Assembly: GCF_036311985.1 (NCBI RefSeq)
Contig: NZ_JAZDCJ010000042.1
From: JAZDCJ01 sp036311985
Lineage (GTDB): Bacteria > Actinomycetota > Actinomycetes > Actinomycetales > Micrococcaceae
Length of the DNA stretch: 8,722 nucleotides
Direction: 5' to 3' (one strand)
Shown here: positions 1 through 6,716 of the stretch, piece after piece
Layout of the letters: each line of letters begins with the position of its first letter
Numbering within the stretch: the first letter of the stretch is position 1
Program-made: the position numbers and the translations under genes
The notes under the pieces: model-generated
Databases searched by the model: none
The model's input: only the letters and a program-made list of their open reading frames with translations
What the model was told of the DNA's origin: nothing

Positions 1-13
1 GGACGAAAAAAGC

Positions 14-50
14 ACAGCTACATCCCCCCCGTTGGGGGTACCGCCCCCGC
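14..50 (-). terminator. Possible weak terminator after the winged-helix gene
   Basis: Read on the minus strand, a five-pair C/G hairpin with a three-base loop (CCCCC-AAC-GGGGG) and an overlapping GGGGG/CCCCC pairing lie downstream of the stop. A run of T follows only about 18 bases later, at 5-11. The spacing is not that of a classical rho-independent terminator, so this is tentative. Confidence 0.25.
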
Positions 51-61
51 CGTCGTTCAGG

Positions 62-73
62 AGGAACGTTCCT
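62..73. repeat. 12-bp perfect palindrome at the winged-helix stop codon
   Basis: AGGAACGTTCCT is a perfect palindrome whose last bases overlap the stop codon of the minus-strand winged-helix gene. It has no loop, so it is not a terminator hairpin by itself. A protein-binding role is possible but not supported by a second copy here. Confidence 0.3.
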
Positions 74-887
74 AGATGCTGTACTCCGGGGCAGCCCACA
101 CGACGACCTCGGGGTGCTCGTAGAAGCGGTAGCCCTGGCCGCGGACGGTGCGGACCGTGTTGGCGAGGCGGCCCAGCTTGGAGCGCAGGCGGCGGATGTG
201 CACGTCGATGGTCCGCTCGTTCGGGACCTCCTCGGCGTTGCGCCACAGATTGCTCAGGAGCTCCTCGCGGCCGACGGTGCGGGAGCCGTTCTCGACGAGG
301 TAGTTCAGGAGCTCGAACTCCTTGAAGGTGAGGTTCAGCGAATCGCCGTCGAGGTGGACCTCGCGGCGGGAGAGGTCGATCAGGACGCCGGACGGGCGCG
401 GCGCGGACTGCTGCTGGCGGCCGCCGGCCTCGCCGCGCGGGCGGCGGGAGACGGTCGGATCGCCGAGCGCCTGGCGGACGACGTCGATGTTCTCGCCCGT
501 CGCGTTGGCCGGGGCCAGGGCGACGGCGGCGTGGGTCTGCGCGTCCGGCGCGAGGGTCTGCAGGAAGGCGCGGACCTGGGTCGCGAGCTTGCCGAGGGAG
601 GTCCCCTGCGCCTGGGCCGTGGACTCGTCGAGGCCCACATAGAGGACGAAACCACGGGCGGCCGTGTCATTGGAGACGGCCTGCGGTCCGGGCGTTCCGT
701 TCGGGGCGACCACCGGAGTCGGCGCGGTGGTCGGGTGCGCGTCCTGGGTCCCCGGGACCGCGTGGAGCTGGCGGAAGCCCTGCGGAGCCCCGTAGCCGCT
801 GTGCCCGGCAGGCTGGCGCTGCGCGGCGGCGGCACGGTTCTGGGCGTTGCGGATCGAGATGTGGACGTATCCGGAAGTCACGGACAT
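72..887 (-). CDS. Winged-helix DNA-binding protein without receiver domain
   Basis: The product is 271 residues. Residues about 167-257 form an OmpR/PhoB-type winged helix: a beta-strand start (GVLIDLSRREVHLDG), the LTFKEFELLNYLVENG helix, the recognition-helix region NERTIDVHIRRLRSKLG, and the terminal wing VRTVRGQGYRF. The N-terminal 166 residues contain no receiver: there is no acidic pair and no phospho-acceptor LDxMLPG motif. They start with a Gln/Pro/Ala-rich linker (about 15-75), followed by a small unrecognised segment at about 79-140 (GFVLYVGLDES onward). The ATG at 887 was chosen because AGAGGT lies 6 bases upstream; frame open further upstream to 1061 has no comparable ribosome site. 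It is divergent from the response regulator at 1492, so the two probably share control sites. It is probably a transcription factor. Its targets and what activates it are unknown. Confidence 0.85.
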   Translation of the reverse strand: MSVTSGYVHISIRNAQNRAAAAQRQPAGHSGYGAPQGFRQLHAVPGTQDAHPTTAPTPVVAPNGTPGPQAVSNDTAARGFVLYVGLDESTAQAQGTSLGKLATQVRAFLQTLAPDAQTHAAVALAPANATGENIDVVRQALGDPTVSRRPRGEAGGRQQQSAPRPSGVLIDLSRREVHLDGDSLNLTFKEFELLNYLVENGSRTVGREELLSNLWRNAEEVPNERTIDVHIRRLRSKLGRLANTVRTVRGQGYRFYEHPEVVVWAAPEYSI

Positions 888-1185
888 GGTGATACCTCTA
901 ACTGTGCGGAGAGCCTGTGAACGGCCTGAATGCTGGTGGTTCTTCGGCGGGCCGGGTGGGGCCACCGGGATGCCTGGTCGGCGTCGGACTGCCTGTGGTG
1001 CGGACGGTCCTAGGCCTGCATTCGGCAACAGCTCCGCGCGCGGCCATAGCCATGGCCCCACGTGGGTTCTGCGGCTGCAGTTGCTGGTGCGGTGATGTTC
1101 ACAATGACTAGTCTGCGCGTAATAAAAAGAACCCGCAAGTAATAATCATGCAGGACGTCCACATAGTGAGATGAAACTGGCCAAA

Positions 1186-1201
1186 TGTGATGCGCTTCAC
1201 A
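1186..1201. promoter_or_regulatory. CRP/GlxR-type binding site
   Basis: TGTGA-TGCGCT-TCACA is a perfect inverted repeat with the 6-base spacer of cAMP-receptor-protein family sites (E. coli CRP, Corynebacterium GlxR, mycobacterial Crp). It is preceded by AAA, as in strong CRP sites. It lies 299 bases from the winged-helix start and 291 from the response-regulator start, so which gene it serves is not clear. Confidence 0.6.
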
Positions 1202-1376
1202 CTAGGCAGTTCTCTGAAAGAAGCCCTTGAGAAGACGCGGGCTGTTCAGCGAATCACCCAAGGCCTGTCCGATCTGACCATTCTCGGGCCATCCTGGCAC
1301 CCCTGCCGCCTTGATTGCATAAGTATGCACGCCTCCATGAATGTTCGCAGCTGGCGGGAACGCCCGTCGCGTACGC

Positions 1377-1403
1377 CTTGACAAGATGCCTCCCCATGTC
1401 AAG
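1377..1403. promoter_or_regulatory. Inverted repeat CTTGACA-N13-TGTCAAG, possible operator
   Basis: Two perfect 7-base half-sites are centred 20 bases apart, about two helical turns. The left half also contains a consensus -35 hexamer TTGACA (1378-1383), but no matching -10 box lies 16-18 bases downstream. I therefore favour an operator over a promoter. The bound protein is unknown. Confidence 0.35.
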
Positions 1404-1413
1404 TGCCCCGCAC

Positions 1414-1448
1414 TAGGCTGGAGGCAACGCTCACAGCCGCCTCACAGC
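1414..1448 (+). promoter_or_regulatory. Putative -10 box followed by PhoP-type direct repeat
   Basis: TAGGCT at 1414-1419 is a typical actinobacterial -10 hexamer. It is followed at 1431-1437 and 1442-1448 by two perfect TCACAGC copies separated by 4 bases (CGCC), an 11-base period. TCACAGC-N4-TCACAGC is, as I recall, the consensus bound by Mycobacterium tuberculosis PhoP. The response regulator encoded immediately downstream belongs to the same subfamily. If the -10 is right, transcription starts near 1425 and the box lies just inside the transcribed leader, a place suited to autorepression. Confidence 0.6.
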
Positions 1449-1491
1449 CATGGTAAAGGTTGATCCCACAACCTCCGAACAGGATGGACCC

Positions 1492-2228
<737 letters not shown>

Positions 2229-2232
<4 letters not shown>

Positions 2233-3824
2233 ACACCGCACCCCCACCCGGGCCCCGCCCCCGCAACGTCCCCCCGGACCCCGGCACCGGCGTCGTCCCC
2301 GCGGAGCCCGCCCCCGCGACCCCGAGCCGGCGCAGACTGAGCCTGAGCTCGCGCATGCTCGCCGCCGTCATCGCGCTCCTGGCACTCGTCTGCCTCGTGA
2401 TCGGGCTCATCACCCACGCCGCCATGGCCTCGACCCTCTACGGGCAGCTCGACGAGCAGCTCACGCACGCCTCCTCCCGCGCCGCCGCGTTCAACGGGGC
2501 CGGCGGTCCAGGCCTCTCCGACCCGCTCAACGCGCCCGGACAGGCCTCCGGGACGCTGAACTTCCGGCTCGTCGGCAACACCCTCGAGGTCGGCGGCGTC
2601 CTGGACCCGGAGACCGGCGAGCGCCGCGACCTCTCCGGATTCACGCAGGAGGACGCGCAGTCCATCGCGGCCGTGGCCCCCGGGGAACCACCCGTCGACG
2701 TGGCCCTCAGCTTCGGCGACTACCGGCTCATGGCCGTCCGCCCCGACGGCGGCGCGGGCACGCTCATCACCGGGCTGCCGCTCACCGCGGCGCACGACAC
2801 CCTGACTTCGCTCAGCTGGACCATGCTGCTGGTCTCGGCCGCCGGCGTGCTCGCCACGGGGCTGGCCGGAACCCTCATCATCCGCCGCTCGCTGCGGCCC
2901 CTGGAGCGCGTCTCCGCCGTCGCCGCGTCCGTCGCGGCCCTGCCGCTCGACGCCGGCAACGTGCGGCTCGCCCAACGCGTCGCGCCGGACGACGCCGTGC
3001 CGGGCACCGAGGCCGGCAACGTCGGTCACGCGCTCAACGCCCTGCTGGACAACGTCGAATCCGCGCTCGAGGTCCGCCAGGCCTCCGAGGAGAACATGCG
3101 CCGCTTCGTCGCCGACGCCTCCCACGAGCTCCGCACCCCGCTCGCCGCCGTGCGGGGCTACTCCGAGCTGGTCTCCGCCACCGAGCACCTCAGCGACGAC
3201 GGCCGGCGCTCCCTGGACCGCGTCGTGGAGCAGAGTCGGCGCATGGGATCGCTCGTCGAGAACCTGCTGCTCCTGGCCCGGCTCGACGAGGGCACGGAGG
3301 CCCAGCGATCCGACGTCGACCTGACCCTGCTCGTGGCCGAGACCGTGAGCGACTTCCGCGTGACCTCGCCCGGACACCGCTGGCGGCTCGAGCTGCCGTC
3401 CGAACCCGTTCTGGTCCACGGTGACCAGGGGCAACTCGGACGCGTCCTGAACAACCTGCTCTCCAACGCCCGCAAGCACACCGCCGACGGCACCGAGGTC
3501 ACCGCGACGCTGGCGCGATCGGGCGACGGCGGCTCCGCGGTCCTGCGGATCGCGGACGACGGCGCCGGCATCGAGCCGGGCTTCCTGCCGCGGGTCTTCG
3601 AACGCTTCGCCCCCGCCGACCGCGCCCGCTCCGGGAACGACGGCACGACGGGGCTCGGGCTGCCGATCGTCAAGGCGATCGTCGAGGCGCACGGAGGATC
3701 GATCGGCGTGGCGAGCCGGCCAGGGCTGACCGAGTTCACCGTACGCCTGCCGCTCGCCGCGAACCCGGGACGGATCGTTCCGCCGCGGCCCACGGGACCG
3801 CCGAGCGTCCGTTCCACGGGCTGA
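2229..3824 (+). CDS. Membrane sensor histidine kinase, partner of the upstream regulator
   Basis: The product is 531 residues. A Pro-rich cytosolic tail (1-40) precedes transmembrane segment 1 (about 43-66), an extracytoplasmic sensor segment (about 67-194) with no recognised domain, and transmembrane segment 2 (about 196-218). HAMP (about 219-283) follows. The HisKA dimerisation helix carries the phospho-acceptor H299 in FVADASHELRTPLAAVRGY. The ATPase domain shows the N box (LNNLLSNARKHT, about 407-418), the G1 box (ADDGAGIEP) and the G2 box (GTTGLGLPIVKAI). All catalytic motifs are intact. The GTG start at 2229 overlaps the regulator's TGA. No clear ribosome site is present, so translation probably depends on coupling. 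An ATG at 2355 would start right at the first membrane helix and is less likely. It should autophosphorylate and pass phosphate to D72 of the regulator. The signal sensed is unknown. Confidence 0.92.
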
Positions 3825-3856
3825 GCGCCGGGGAACCAGGGAACGCCGCGCGGCGG

Positions 3857-3971
3857 ATGGGACGTCAGGGACGGAATGCCCTCCGCGGCCCGCTCCTCAG
3901 CGCGGCGTGCCGCTTCAACACGCCGCGCCCTGGCCCGGCCGGCCCGGTCCATTCCGTCCGCGGCGTCCCAT
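3857..3971. repeat. 115-bp repeat with inverted ends, copy A
   Basis: The left arm (3857-3878) is ATGGGACG, four variable bases, then GGACGGAATG. The right arm (3950-3971) is its inverse, matching at 19 of 22 positions. Inside is a perfect 9-pair hairpin (3901-3909 with 3919-3927, stem CGCGGCGTG, 9-base loop) and the G/C-rich block TGGCCCGGCCGGCCCGG. The element can fold as a long stem with an inner stem-loop. It begins 33 bases after the kinase stop and ends 14 bases before the -10 box of the next gene. It matches copy B at 4717-4831 at 97 of 115 positions without gaps. No target-site duplication is evident. It may be a REP/MITE-like dispersed repeat, a terminator, or a structured RNA. Confidence 0.85.
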
Positions 3972-3984
3972 TGCGCCGCCGGCG

Positions 3985-3996
3985 TAGGCTGGCTTC
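3985..3996 (+). promoter_or_regulatory. -10 box of a probable leaderless promoter
   Basis: TAGGCT (3985-3990) is followed by exactly six bases and then the ATG at 3997. Transcription from this box would begin at or next to the A of the start codon. No ribosome-binding sequence is present. The -35 region falls at the right end of repeat copy A and shows no clear consensus. Confidence 0.6.
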
Positions 3997-4662
3997 ATGC
4001 CGGACACCCCGCCCGACGCCAGCCGCCCTGGCCTCGCGATCGCACCCGCGCAGGACACGCCGGCGACGGTCGGCCCGCAACGCGAACTGCTCCGCTCGGT
4101 CTTCCGCGACGTGCTGGACCGCGTCGCCCCTGCTTACAGCGTGGCCGACTGGCGGCCGGCCGATGCCGTGCGTCAGAAGGGCCGGGGCTCGTGCAGCCAG
4201 CGGCTCGCGGTCGTCGAGGACGAGGCCCGGGCCGCCGGAATCGCCGTGCGCACGCACGGGCTCGAGGTCGGGGCCGCGTTCTGGCACCGGCGCTTTCCCC
4301 GGCACCATCGGGTCCTGCCAGCCACCGTGAAGCTCCCCTGGCCCGAGTTCCTGTGCGACGGGGCATGGCTCGCCGCGGAGGACGTCTTCGATCCGCAGCC
4401 CGGGCGTCGTTTCGCCAACACCGGCTGCAATACGCTGTTCGAGGCGTTGATCGACGGGATCGTGACGTGGCGCGGAGACGATCCCCACGGCCGCGACAGC
4501 CTGGCCCGGCACGTCGTCGCCGACCATGGGCGGTTCCCTGACCGGGCCGCGTTCGCCGCGGCGTGCGGCACGACCTTCCCCCGGGCCGTGGCCCCTGCGG
4601 TCGACGCCTACCTGCGGATCATCACGCGGGACTCGCTCCGGCGGGAGAACGAGACGCCCTGA
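3997..4662 (+). CDS. Transglutaminase-like superfamily protein (tentative)
   Basis: The product is 221 residues, with no signal peptide or membrane helix. The pattern resembles a papain-fold transglutaminase core: Cys66 in GRGSCSQR, followed by an ARAAGIAVRTHG stretch that resembles the 'lRaaGIpaR' segment, then His103/His104, and then PWPEFLCDGAWLAAEDVFDP, where Asp129 or Asp132 could complete a Cys-His-Asp triad. I infer the family from this spacing; overall similarity is not strong, and the enzyme may be a peptidase, a transferase or inactive. The start is supported by a leaderless -10 box six bases upstream. The gene stands alone between two direct copies of the 115-bp repeat and is followed by no other plus-strand gene until tadA. 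Alternative: an uncharacterised conserved hypothetical protein. Confidence 0.7.
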   Translation: MPDTPPDASRPGLAIAPAQDTPATVGPQRELLRSVFRDVLDRVAPAYSVADWRPADAVRQKGRGSCSQRLAVVEDEARAAGIAVRTHGLEVGAAFWHRRFPRHHRVLPATVKLPWPEFLCDGAWLAAEDVFDPQPGRRFANTGCNTLFEALIDGIVTWRGDDPHGRDSLARHVVADHGRFPDRAAFAAACGTTFPRAVAPAVDAYLRIITRDSLRRENETP

Positions 4663-4686
4663 CGCGTGCTGTCTTGTCAGAGCAAA

Positions 4687-4730
4687 GGGACGTCAGGGCA
4701 ATGGGACGTCAGGGCAATGGGACGTCAGGG
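4687..4730. repeat. 16-bp tandem repeat, amplified left arm of copy B
   Basis: GGGACGTCAGGGCAAT occurs at 4687-4702 and again at 4703-4718. A third partial unit at 4719-4730 runs straight into the left arm of the 115-bp repeat. Each unit contains the GACGTC palindrome. The units are identical, which suggests recent slippage or stacking at this arm; copy A has a single arm only. Confidence 0.85.
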
Positions 4731-4831
4731 ACGGAATGTCCTCCGGGGCCTGCCGCGAATGACGGCGTGCCGTTCGGACACGCCGCGCCATGGCCCGGCC
4801 GGCCCGGGGCATTCCGTCCGCAGCGTCCCAT
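4717..4831. repeat. 115-bp repeat with inverted ends, copy B
   Basis: Same length, layout and orientation as copy A, displaced by exactly 860 bases. The left arm (4717-4738) is identical to that of A. The right arm (4810-4831) differs from A at one base and matches the inverse of its own left arm at 18 of 22 positions. The inner hairpin is CGGCGTG (4763-4769) with CACGCCG (4779-4785) and a 9-base loop. Most of the 18 differences from A lie between the arms and in the loop. The copy sits between convergent genes (transglutaminase-like and upp) and could act as a two-way terminator. Confidence 0.85.
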
Positions 4832-4832
4832 G

Positions 4833-4859
4833 GCACCGCGGTCCCGATGCACCGCGGTC
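4833..4859. repeat. Direct repeat of an 11-mer with 16-base period
   Basis: GCACCGCGGTC is present at 4833-4843 and 4849-4859. Each copy contains the 8-base palindrome ACCGCGGT. It lies immediately after repeat copy B, 38 bases beyond the end of upp. Function unknown. Confidence 0.6.
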
Positions 4860-4897
4860 GCCTCGCGCCGCGCTCAGGCCGTGGGGCCCAAGGGTGG

Positions 4898-5536
4898 CTA
4901 GTGCGCCAGGCCGTAGAGGCGGTCGCCGGCGTCGCCGAGGCCGGGGACGATGTAGGCCTTCTCGTTGAGTTTCTCGTCCTGCGCGGCCAGCACCAGGTGG
5001 ACCCGGTCGTCGCCGCCGTGCTCGGCCTCGAGGCGGGCGATGCCCTCGGGCGCGGCGATCAGGCAGATGCACGTCACGTCGGCGGCGCCGCGGTCGAAGA
5101 GGAACTTGATGGCCTCCACGAGCGTCCCGCCGGTCGCAAGCATCGGGTCCAGGACGAACACCTGGCGGCCCGTGAGGTCCTCGGGCAGGCGCTCGGCGTA
5201 GGTGACGATGTCCAGGGTCTCCTCGTTCCGGGCCATGCCCAGGAATCCGACCTCGGCGGTGGGGACCAGCCGCGTCATGCCCTCGAGCATGCCCAGCCCG
5301 GCGCGCAGGATCGGCACCACGAGCGGGGTGGGCTTGGCGAATGCGGTGCCCGTGGTCGTGGCCACCGGCGTGACCACGTCGACCTCGACCGTCTTCACCT
5401 CACGCGTGGCCTCGTAGGCCAGCAGGGTGACCAGTTCGTCGGTCAGCTGCCGGAACACCGGGGAGGACGTGTTCTTGTCCCGCAGGACCGATACCTTGTG
5501 GGCCACCAGCGGGTGGTCGACTACCTGTACGCGCAT
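4898..5536 (-). CDS. upp: Uracil phosphoribosyltransferase
   Basis: The 212-residue product, a usual length for this family, catalyses uracil + PRPP to UMP + pyrophosphate in cytosolic pyrimidine salvage. The PRPP-binding loop is VLDPMLATGGT (residues 128-138). The family C-terminal uracil-binding signature YIVPGLGDAGDRLYG is at about 195-209, and PILRAGLGM lies at about 75-83. The ATG at 5536 begins MRVQVVDHPL, matching the usual N-terminus of actinobacterial Upp. Open frame further upstream runs antisense through tadA and is rejected. A -10 box lies 7 bases before the ATG, so the transcript is probably leaderless. It is divergent from tadA and convergent with the transglutaminase-like gene. 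No defects are visible. Confidence 0.97.
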   Translation of the reverse strand: MRVQVVDHPLVAHKVSVLRDKNTSSPVFRQLTDELVTLLAYEATREVKTVEVDVVTPVATTTGTAFAKPTPLVVPILRAGLGMLEGMTRLVPTAEVGFLGMARNEETLDIVTYAERLPEDLTGRQVFVLDPMLATGGTLVEAIKFLFDRGAADVTCICLIAAPEGIARLEAEHGGDDRVHLVLAAQDEKLNEKAYIVPGLGDAGDRLYGLAH

Positions 5537-5584
5537 GCCCCCAAAACTACCAGCCCGCCCCCGCTGCTGGACTAGGGTTGGAGC
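5537..5584. promoter_or_regulatory. Compact divergent promoter between upp and tadA
   Basis: The 48-base gap carries two -10 boxes on opposite strands. TAGTTT (minus strand, plus positions 5544-5549) lies 7 bases before the upp ATG. TAGGGT (plus strand, 5573-5578) lies exactly 6 bases before the tadA GTG. Both spacings predict leaderless mRNAs. The -35 regions must overlap and match the consensus poorly, so the two promoters may compete for polymerase. Confidence 0.6.
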
Positions 5585-6067
5585 GTGATCCGGGATGACG
5601 CGCGCCACGCCGAGTGGATGGGCCACGCGCTGCGCGAGGCCCGGCTCGCGCTGGAGACGGGCGACGTGCCGATCGGCGCCGTGGTGATCGCCCCGGACGG
5701 CGCCGTGCTGGGGGCGGGCCGGAACCGCCGCGAAGCCGACGGCGACCCCACGGCGCATGCCGAGATCGTGGCGATCCGCGCCGCGGCGACCGCCCTGCGG
5801 GCCGCCGGGAGCGACGACGGCTGGCGGCTCGCGGACTGCACGCTGGTGGTGACGCTGGAGCCGTGCCCGATGTGCGCCGGGGCGATCGTCTTGGCCCGGA
5901 TCCCGCGTGTAGTTTTCGGCGCGTGGGACGAGAAGGCGGGGGCCTCCGGCTCGGTCTTCGACGTGCTGCGCGAGCCCCGTTTGAACCATTGGGTCGAGGT
6001 GTTCCCGGACGTGCGCGGCGGCGAATCGGCGGGGCTTCTGCAGGAGTTCTTCCGAGCCCTGCGCTGA
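5585..6067 (+). CDS. tadA: tRNA adenosine(34) deaminase
   Basis: The 160-residue product deaminates A34 to inosine in tRNA-Arg(ACG), allowing one tRNA to read CGU, CGC and CGA. The zinc-dependent cytidine-deaminase fold is intact: H58-A-E60 (ligand and proton shuttle) and PCPMC with zinc ligands C94 and C97. The DVPIGAVVI and LEPCPMCAGAIVLARI segments are diagnostic. Residues GAWDEKAGASGSVFDVLREPRLNHWVEV are typical of TadA rather than guanine or cytosine deaminases (two separate parts: GAWDEKAGASGS and VFDVLREPRLNH). The GTG start at 5585 is chosen for the leaderless -10 box six bases upstream and the match to the family N-terminus. Directly downstream begins clpP-like debris, suggesting a rearrangement just after the stop codon. 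Confidence 0.96.
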   Translation: MIRDDARHAEWMGHALREARLALETGDVPIGAVVIAPDGAVLGAGRNRREADGDPTAHAEIVAIRAAATALRAAGSDDGWRLADCTLVVTLEPCPMCAGAIVLARIPRVVFGAWDEKAGASGSVFDVLREPRLNHWVEVFPDVRGGESAGLLQEFFRALR

Positions 6068-6098
6068 TCCGGAGGACGACGCCGGGGCCCGGCTTCGT

Positions 6099-6701
6099 GC
6101 AACGCTGGCCCTGGGACTGGCCTGCAGCGCGGGGCAGTTCCTCCTCTCGGCCGGCACGCCGGGCAAGCGCAGGGCTCTTCCGCACTCGCGGATCCTGATG
6201 CACCAGGGCTCGGCCGGCATCGGCGGCTCCACGGTGGAGGTCGAGGTCCAGGCGGATGACCTGCGGCACACGCGCGACACGGTGCTGGGGCTCATCGCCG
6301 AGGACACAGGCCAGGCTCCCGAGCGGATCATGGACGTCTACTCGCAGCTGCTCACGGAGCGGATCGTCTACCTCGGCACCTCGATCGACGCCGGAGCGGT
6401 CCTGCTGGCCGGAGGGGCCCCGGGCCTGCGCTCCATGCTGCCGCACGCCCGCGTGGTGCTGCACCAACCTGCCGGGAGCGGCCGGGGAACCATTCCCGAC
6501 CTGATCCTCCAGGCGGACGAGCTGGTGCGGATCCGTGCGGAGACCGAACGACTGCTCTCCCTCCACACGGGGCGGACGGTCCGGGCCCTGCGGGCCGACA
6601 CGGACCGGGAGCGGGTGCTCACGGCATCCGAGGCGCTCGACTACGGAATCGTCGACGAGGTCCTGGACCGGCGGCCGGCGGCGCCGGCGGGCTCCCGGTA
6701 G
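6099..6701 (+). pseudogene. Two fused clpP-like remnants
   Basis: One open frame carries pieces of two ClpP protease subunits. Piece I (6099-6329) begins abruptly at ATLALGLACSAGQFLLSAGT and runs through LPHSRILMHQG to AEDTGQAPERI. It keeps the nucleophile-region Ser (ACSAG) and the catalytic-region His (MHQ), but lacks about the first 90 residues and the Asp-containing end. Piece II (6330-6401), MDVYSQLLTERIVYLGTSIDAG, is the start of a second ClpP. It jumps directly to piece III (6402-6698), AVLLAGGAPG, LPHARVVLHQP, and ending TASEALDYGIVDEVLDRR, with roughly 60 middle residues including the Ser missing. Neither half has a complete Ser-His-Asp triad. No start codon or ribosome site precedes piece I. 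The tandem layout recalls Streptomyces clpP3-clpP4. It converges on the regulator remnant below. Confidence 0.85.
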
Positions 6702-6716
6702 CTCCCTGCGCGGACG

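Larger units (their letters stand above)
888..1491. other. Divergent intergenic regulatory region
   Basis: This stretch of about 600 bases separates the winged-helix gene (minus) from the response regulator (plus). I see no convincing gene: the short open frames inside lack ribosome sites and the G/C-rich third positions of the neighbours. Bases 1095-1190 are clearly more A/T-rich than the rest of the window. The region holds a CRP-type palindrome (1186-1201), a GTAATAA direct repeat (1119-1125 and 1139-1145), TGCATA-AG-TATGCA (1316-1329), CTTGACA-N13-TGTCAAG (1377-1403), a possible -10 box TAGGCT (1414-1419) and a PhoP-type direct repeat (1431-1448). The promoter of the winged-helix gene could not be placed with confidence. 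Confidence 0.7.

Noticed and set aside
888..912. A second PhoP-like box (two CACAG motifs) upstream of the winged-helix gene
   Set aside because: The motifs are 13 bases apart instead of 11 and the second lacks the TCACAGC core.
888..1061. N-terminal extension of the winged-helix gene to an ATG at 1061
   Set aside because: The ATG at 887 has a good ribosome site, and the added 58 residues are Pro/Arg-rich with no family resemblance.
1187..1402. Small open frames on both strands (64-66 codons)
   Set aside because: They overlap each other and regulatory repeats, lack ribosome sites and show no codon bias of the host.
1378..1419. TTGACA (1378) and TAGGCT (1414) as one promoter
   Set aside because: The spacer would be 30 bases, far beyond the usual 16-18; the two elements are treated separately.
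1450..1491. Earlier ATG start for the response regulator
   Set aside because: It directly abuts the PhoP-type repeat, has no ribosome site and adds a 14-residue tail; the ATG at 1492 has AGGATGG upstream.
3857..4330. Open frames in the two repeats giving similar peptides (beginning MGRQGRN)
   Set aside because: The similarity follows from the DNA repeat itself; they have no ribosome sites, and the frame in copy A runs on antisense to codon structure of the next gene.
4687..4859. CRISPR array
   Set aside because: Units are directly adjacent 16-mers with no spacers, and no cas genes are present.
5537..6566. Long minus-strand open frames across tadA and the clpP remnant, including extended upp
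   Set aside because: They are shadows of G/C-rich codon structure on the plus strand; Upp has its normal N-terminus at 5536.
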